Below, piece after piece: positions 62,635 through 64,000 of a DNA stretch of 64,000 nucleotides. Below the pieces are notes generated by a model. It had not been told where the DNA came from and ran no database searches. It saw only the letters and a list, made by a program, of their open reading frames with translations. Position numbers and translations under genes: made by a program. Within the stretch, counting starts at the first letter, position 1; the number at the start of each line of letters is the position of its first letter. This DNA comes from Streptomyces sp. NBC_01197 (lineage in GTDB: Bacteria > Actinomycetota > Actinomycetes > Streptomycetales > Streptomycetaceae), in assembly GCF_036010505.1 (NCBI RefSeq), contig NZ_CP108569.1:124001-188000 (forward strand). The letters run 5' to 3'.

Positions 62635-63807
62635 TCAGGCCTCCGTGCTGAAGTTGAGCAGGCCGGACAGGCCGCGCTTGTTGATCTCGTTGGCGATGAC
62701 CAGCCGCTGGATCTCGGAGGTGCCCTCCCAGATCCGGTCCACACGCAGCTCGCGCCAGAGCCGCTCGACCGGCTGGTCACGCATGTAGCCGCGGCCGCCG
62801 AAGATCTGCACAGCGCGGTCCGCCACCCGGTTGGACGCCTCGGAAGCGGCGAGCTTGACCGTGGCCGAGCGGGCGTGCAGCGTCTTGCGGTCGGCGCCCT
62901 GGTCGAACTCCCAGGCCACCTGGTGGGTGAACGCCCGGTTGGTGGTGATGTCGACGACCGAGTCGGCGAGCATTCCCTGGATCAGCTGGCGGTTGATCAG
63001 CGGCTCACCGCCCTGGACCCGCTCCCTGGACCAGTCGGCGGCCAGCGTCAGGGCACGTTCCGCCGCACCGATGGTGCGGGCGCCGATCATCAGGCGCTCC
63101 TCGGTGAACCAGTCCCGGGTCAGGTCGTATCCCTGGCCGACCTCGCCGAGCACGGCGCCGGCTCCCACGCGTACGTCCTCGAAGAGGAACTCGGGGTGCT
63201 CGTAGACGAAGGTGTGGGTGTAGCGGGGGGTGCGCTTGACGGAGACCCCGGCGGTGTCCTTGTCGATCAGGAACAGCGTGGGGGCGTTCTGCGGCTGGAC
63301 CTTGGCCAGCACGATCAGGAAGTCGGCCGCGTCGCCGACGGTGACGAACCACTTCTCACCGTTGATGACGTATCCGTCGCCGTCCGGGGTCGCGGTGGTC
63401 GCGATACGGGAGGGGTCGGAGCCCGCGTCGGCCTCGGTGATCGCGACGGCGTCGCGGCAGCGGCCCTGGATACCGGGGAGCAGATACCGCTCGCGCTGCT
63501 CGGCCGATGCGGCCCGCAGGCAGTTCGCGGGACGCCAGACCGTGTCCCACAGGGCGTTGGTGAGCTTGCCGAGTTCGTCCTGGACGACGACCTGCTCCAG
63601 GATGGTGAGGCCCGCGCCGCCCCACTCGGCGGGCATGTTGATCGCCTGGAGTCCGCTGGCGAGGACCTCGTCACGGATCGCGGCGAGTCCCTCGGGCGTC
63701 AGGCCGTTGTTGGTCTCGCACTCGTCCTCGTACGGCATGATCTTCGAGGTCAGATCGGCCGCACGCTGCTTCAGTTCGGCGAGCCTCGGGGTGTATGCGA
63801 ACTGCAC
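62635..63807 (-). CDS. Acyl-CoA dehydrogenase
   Basis: 390 residues from ATG 63807. N-terminal helical domain with LPSExGGxG-like MPAEWGGAGLTILEQVVVQ, mid-domain AVAITEADAGSDPSRIATTA and VINGEKWFVTVGDAADFLIV (FAD and substrate contacts), C-terminal AVQIFGGRGYMRDQPVERLW and VDRIWEGTSEIQRLVIANEI, where the WEGTSEIQR glutamate is the usual catalytic base region. The NNGLTPEGLAAIRDEV opening matches the group found with long- or branched-chain substrates in actinomycetes. It performs the first oxidation of the acyl-CoA and delivers electrons to ETF. Confidence 0.92.
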   Translation of the reverse strand: MQFAYTPRLAELKQRAADLTSKIMPYEDECETNNGLTPEGLAAIRDEVLASGLQAINMPAEWGGAGLTILEQVVVQDELGKLTNALWDTVWRPANCLRAASAEQRERYLLPGIQGRCRDAVAITEADAGSDPSRIATTATPDGDGYVINGEKWFVTVGDAADFLIVLAKVQPQNAPTLFLIDKDTAGVSVKRTPRYTHTFVYEHPEFLFEDVRVGAGAVLGEVGQGYDLTRDWFTEERLMIGARTIGAAERALTLAADWSRERVQGGEPLINRQLIQGMLADSVVDITTNRAFTHQVAWEFDQGADRKTLHARSATVKLAASEASNRVADRAVQIFGGRGYMRDQPVERLWRELRVDRIWEGTSEIQRLVIANEINKRGLSGLLNFSTEA

Positions 63808-63869
63808 GGTTCTCCTCCTGCTGTTGGTGTGCCGATGGTCGTGGTGGGTGGTTGTGGTGGGTGGAACGG

Positions 63870-64000
63870 TCAGTCCGCGAGGACGATCCGGGCGTCCAGG
63901 CCGAGGCAGCCGCCGGGGGTGGCGAGCAGCGGATTGACCTCCAGTTCGGTGATCTCGGGGTGCTCGGCCGCGACCGCGGTGATCGCGGCGACGGCTTCGG
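63870..64000 (-). CDS. 3' end of an acyl-CoA synthetase (NDP-forming/ATP-grasp type), partial
   Basis: The last 42 codons before TGA 63870-63872: AVAAITAVAAEHPEITELEV, NPLLATPGGCLGLDARIVL. This is the conserved end of the ATP-grasp half of acetate-CoA ligase (ADP-forming)-like proteins (ExEvNPLxvxxxGxxAlDaRI). The gene enters from the right edge and precedes the acyl-CoA dehydrogenase by 62 bp, so it would supply the CoA thioester to the operon. Confidence 0.75.
   Translation of the reverse strand, partial: EAVAAITAVAAEHPEITELEVNPLLATPGGCLGLDARIVLAD

Overview
The window is very GC-rich, with G or C at almost every third codon position, GTG starts, stop-start overlapping gene pairs, and gene families typical of actinomycetes (DeoR, TetR and TrmB/LuxR-like regulators, DHA2 exporters, a secreted GH18 chitinase with a DasR-type operator, Streptomyces-type IS3, IS5 and IS630 transposases). 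It reads as Streptomyces or a close relative. The two sides differ. Roughly 7.5-25 kb is a decayed accessory region full of insertion sequences and broken genes. Roughly 25-64 kb is mostly intact metabolic operons with occasional pseudogenes. That pattern is what one expects in a chromosome arm, but the position on the replicon cannot be seen from here.

Layout. 0-3.7 kb: a partial gene end, a permease remnant, a secreted YVTN beta-propeller protein and a two-HTH regulator. 3.8-7.5 kb (minus): a three-gene molybdenum hydroxylase of the PaoABC aldehyde oxidoreductase type, followed by a narI nitrate reductase remnant. 8.5-25 kb: a DinB protein whose tail was shifted by a 22-bp duplication; a secreted SLT transglycosylase; a complete IS3 element with a 3-bp target duplication; two IS630 remnants; a DUF6314 protein; a DHA2 exporter; an FAD-oxidase remnant; a VOC protein; an IS5 (IS427-like) element; a methyltransferase; a GNAT; and a ruined tyrosine-recombinase module whose second gene was split by another complete IS5-family element carrying a passenger gene. 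Removing that element plus one CTGAG copy restores the recombinase frame exactly.

25-29 kb: an RpiR-type regulator divergent from a sodium:solute symporter and anmK, a probable anhydro-MurNAc uptake and recycling locus. 29-42 kb: a mix of intact genes (phosphotransferase-like, DJ-1/PfpI, Fsr-like MFS, NTF2-like, S66 peptidase, secreted or membrane esterase, htpG, ArsR) and broken ones (a TMADH/FadH-type flavoprotein, an N-terminal half MFS, a PRISE-type reductase). 43-51 kb: a TetR with a perfect palindrome in front, a TauD-family dioxygenase with a coupled membrane protein, a class A beta-lactamase-like protein, the chitinase, a LysE exporter, a PLP dehydratase, a HAD phosphatase and an SGNH lipase.

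51.6-58.7 kb is the most coherent catabolic system. A minus arm (2-hydroxyacid dehydrogenase, FGGY kinase) diverges from a plus arm (histidine phosphatase, DeoR regulator, RbtT/DalT/CsbX-type MFS, second FGGY kinase). Two promoter regions, one for each arm, share a GATTCTT-N12-GTTAA block at the same distance from a CATGAT hexamer, suggesting joint control by the DeoR protein. The substrate (probably a polyol, sugar or sugar acid) is not determined. 58.8-64 kb (minus) encodes an acyl-CoA operon (acyl-CoA synthetase end, acyl-CoA dehydrogenase, enoyl-CoA hydratase, an NCS1 permease, 3-hydroxyacyl-CoA dehydrogenase) ending in a small tyrosine phosphatase.
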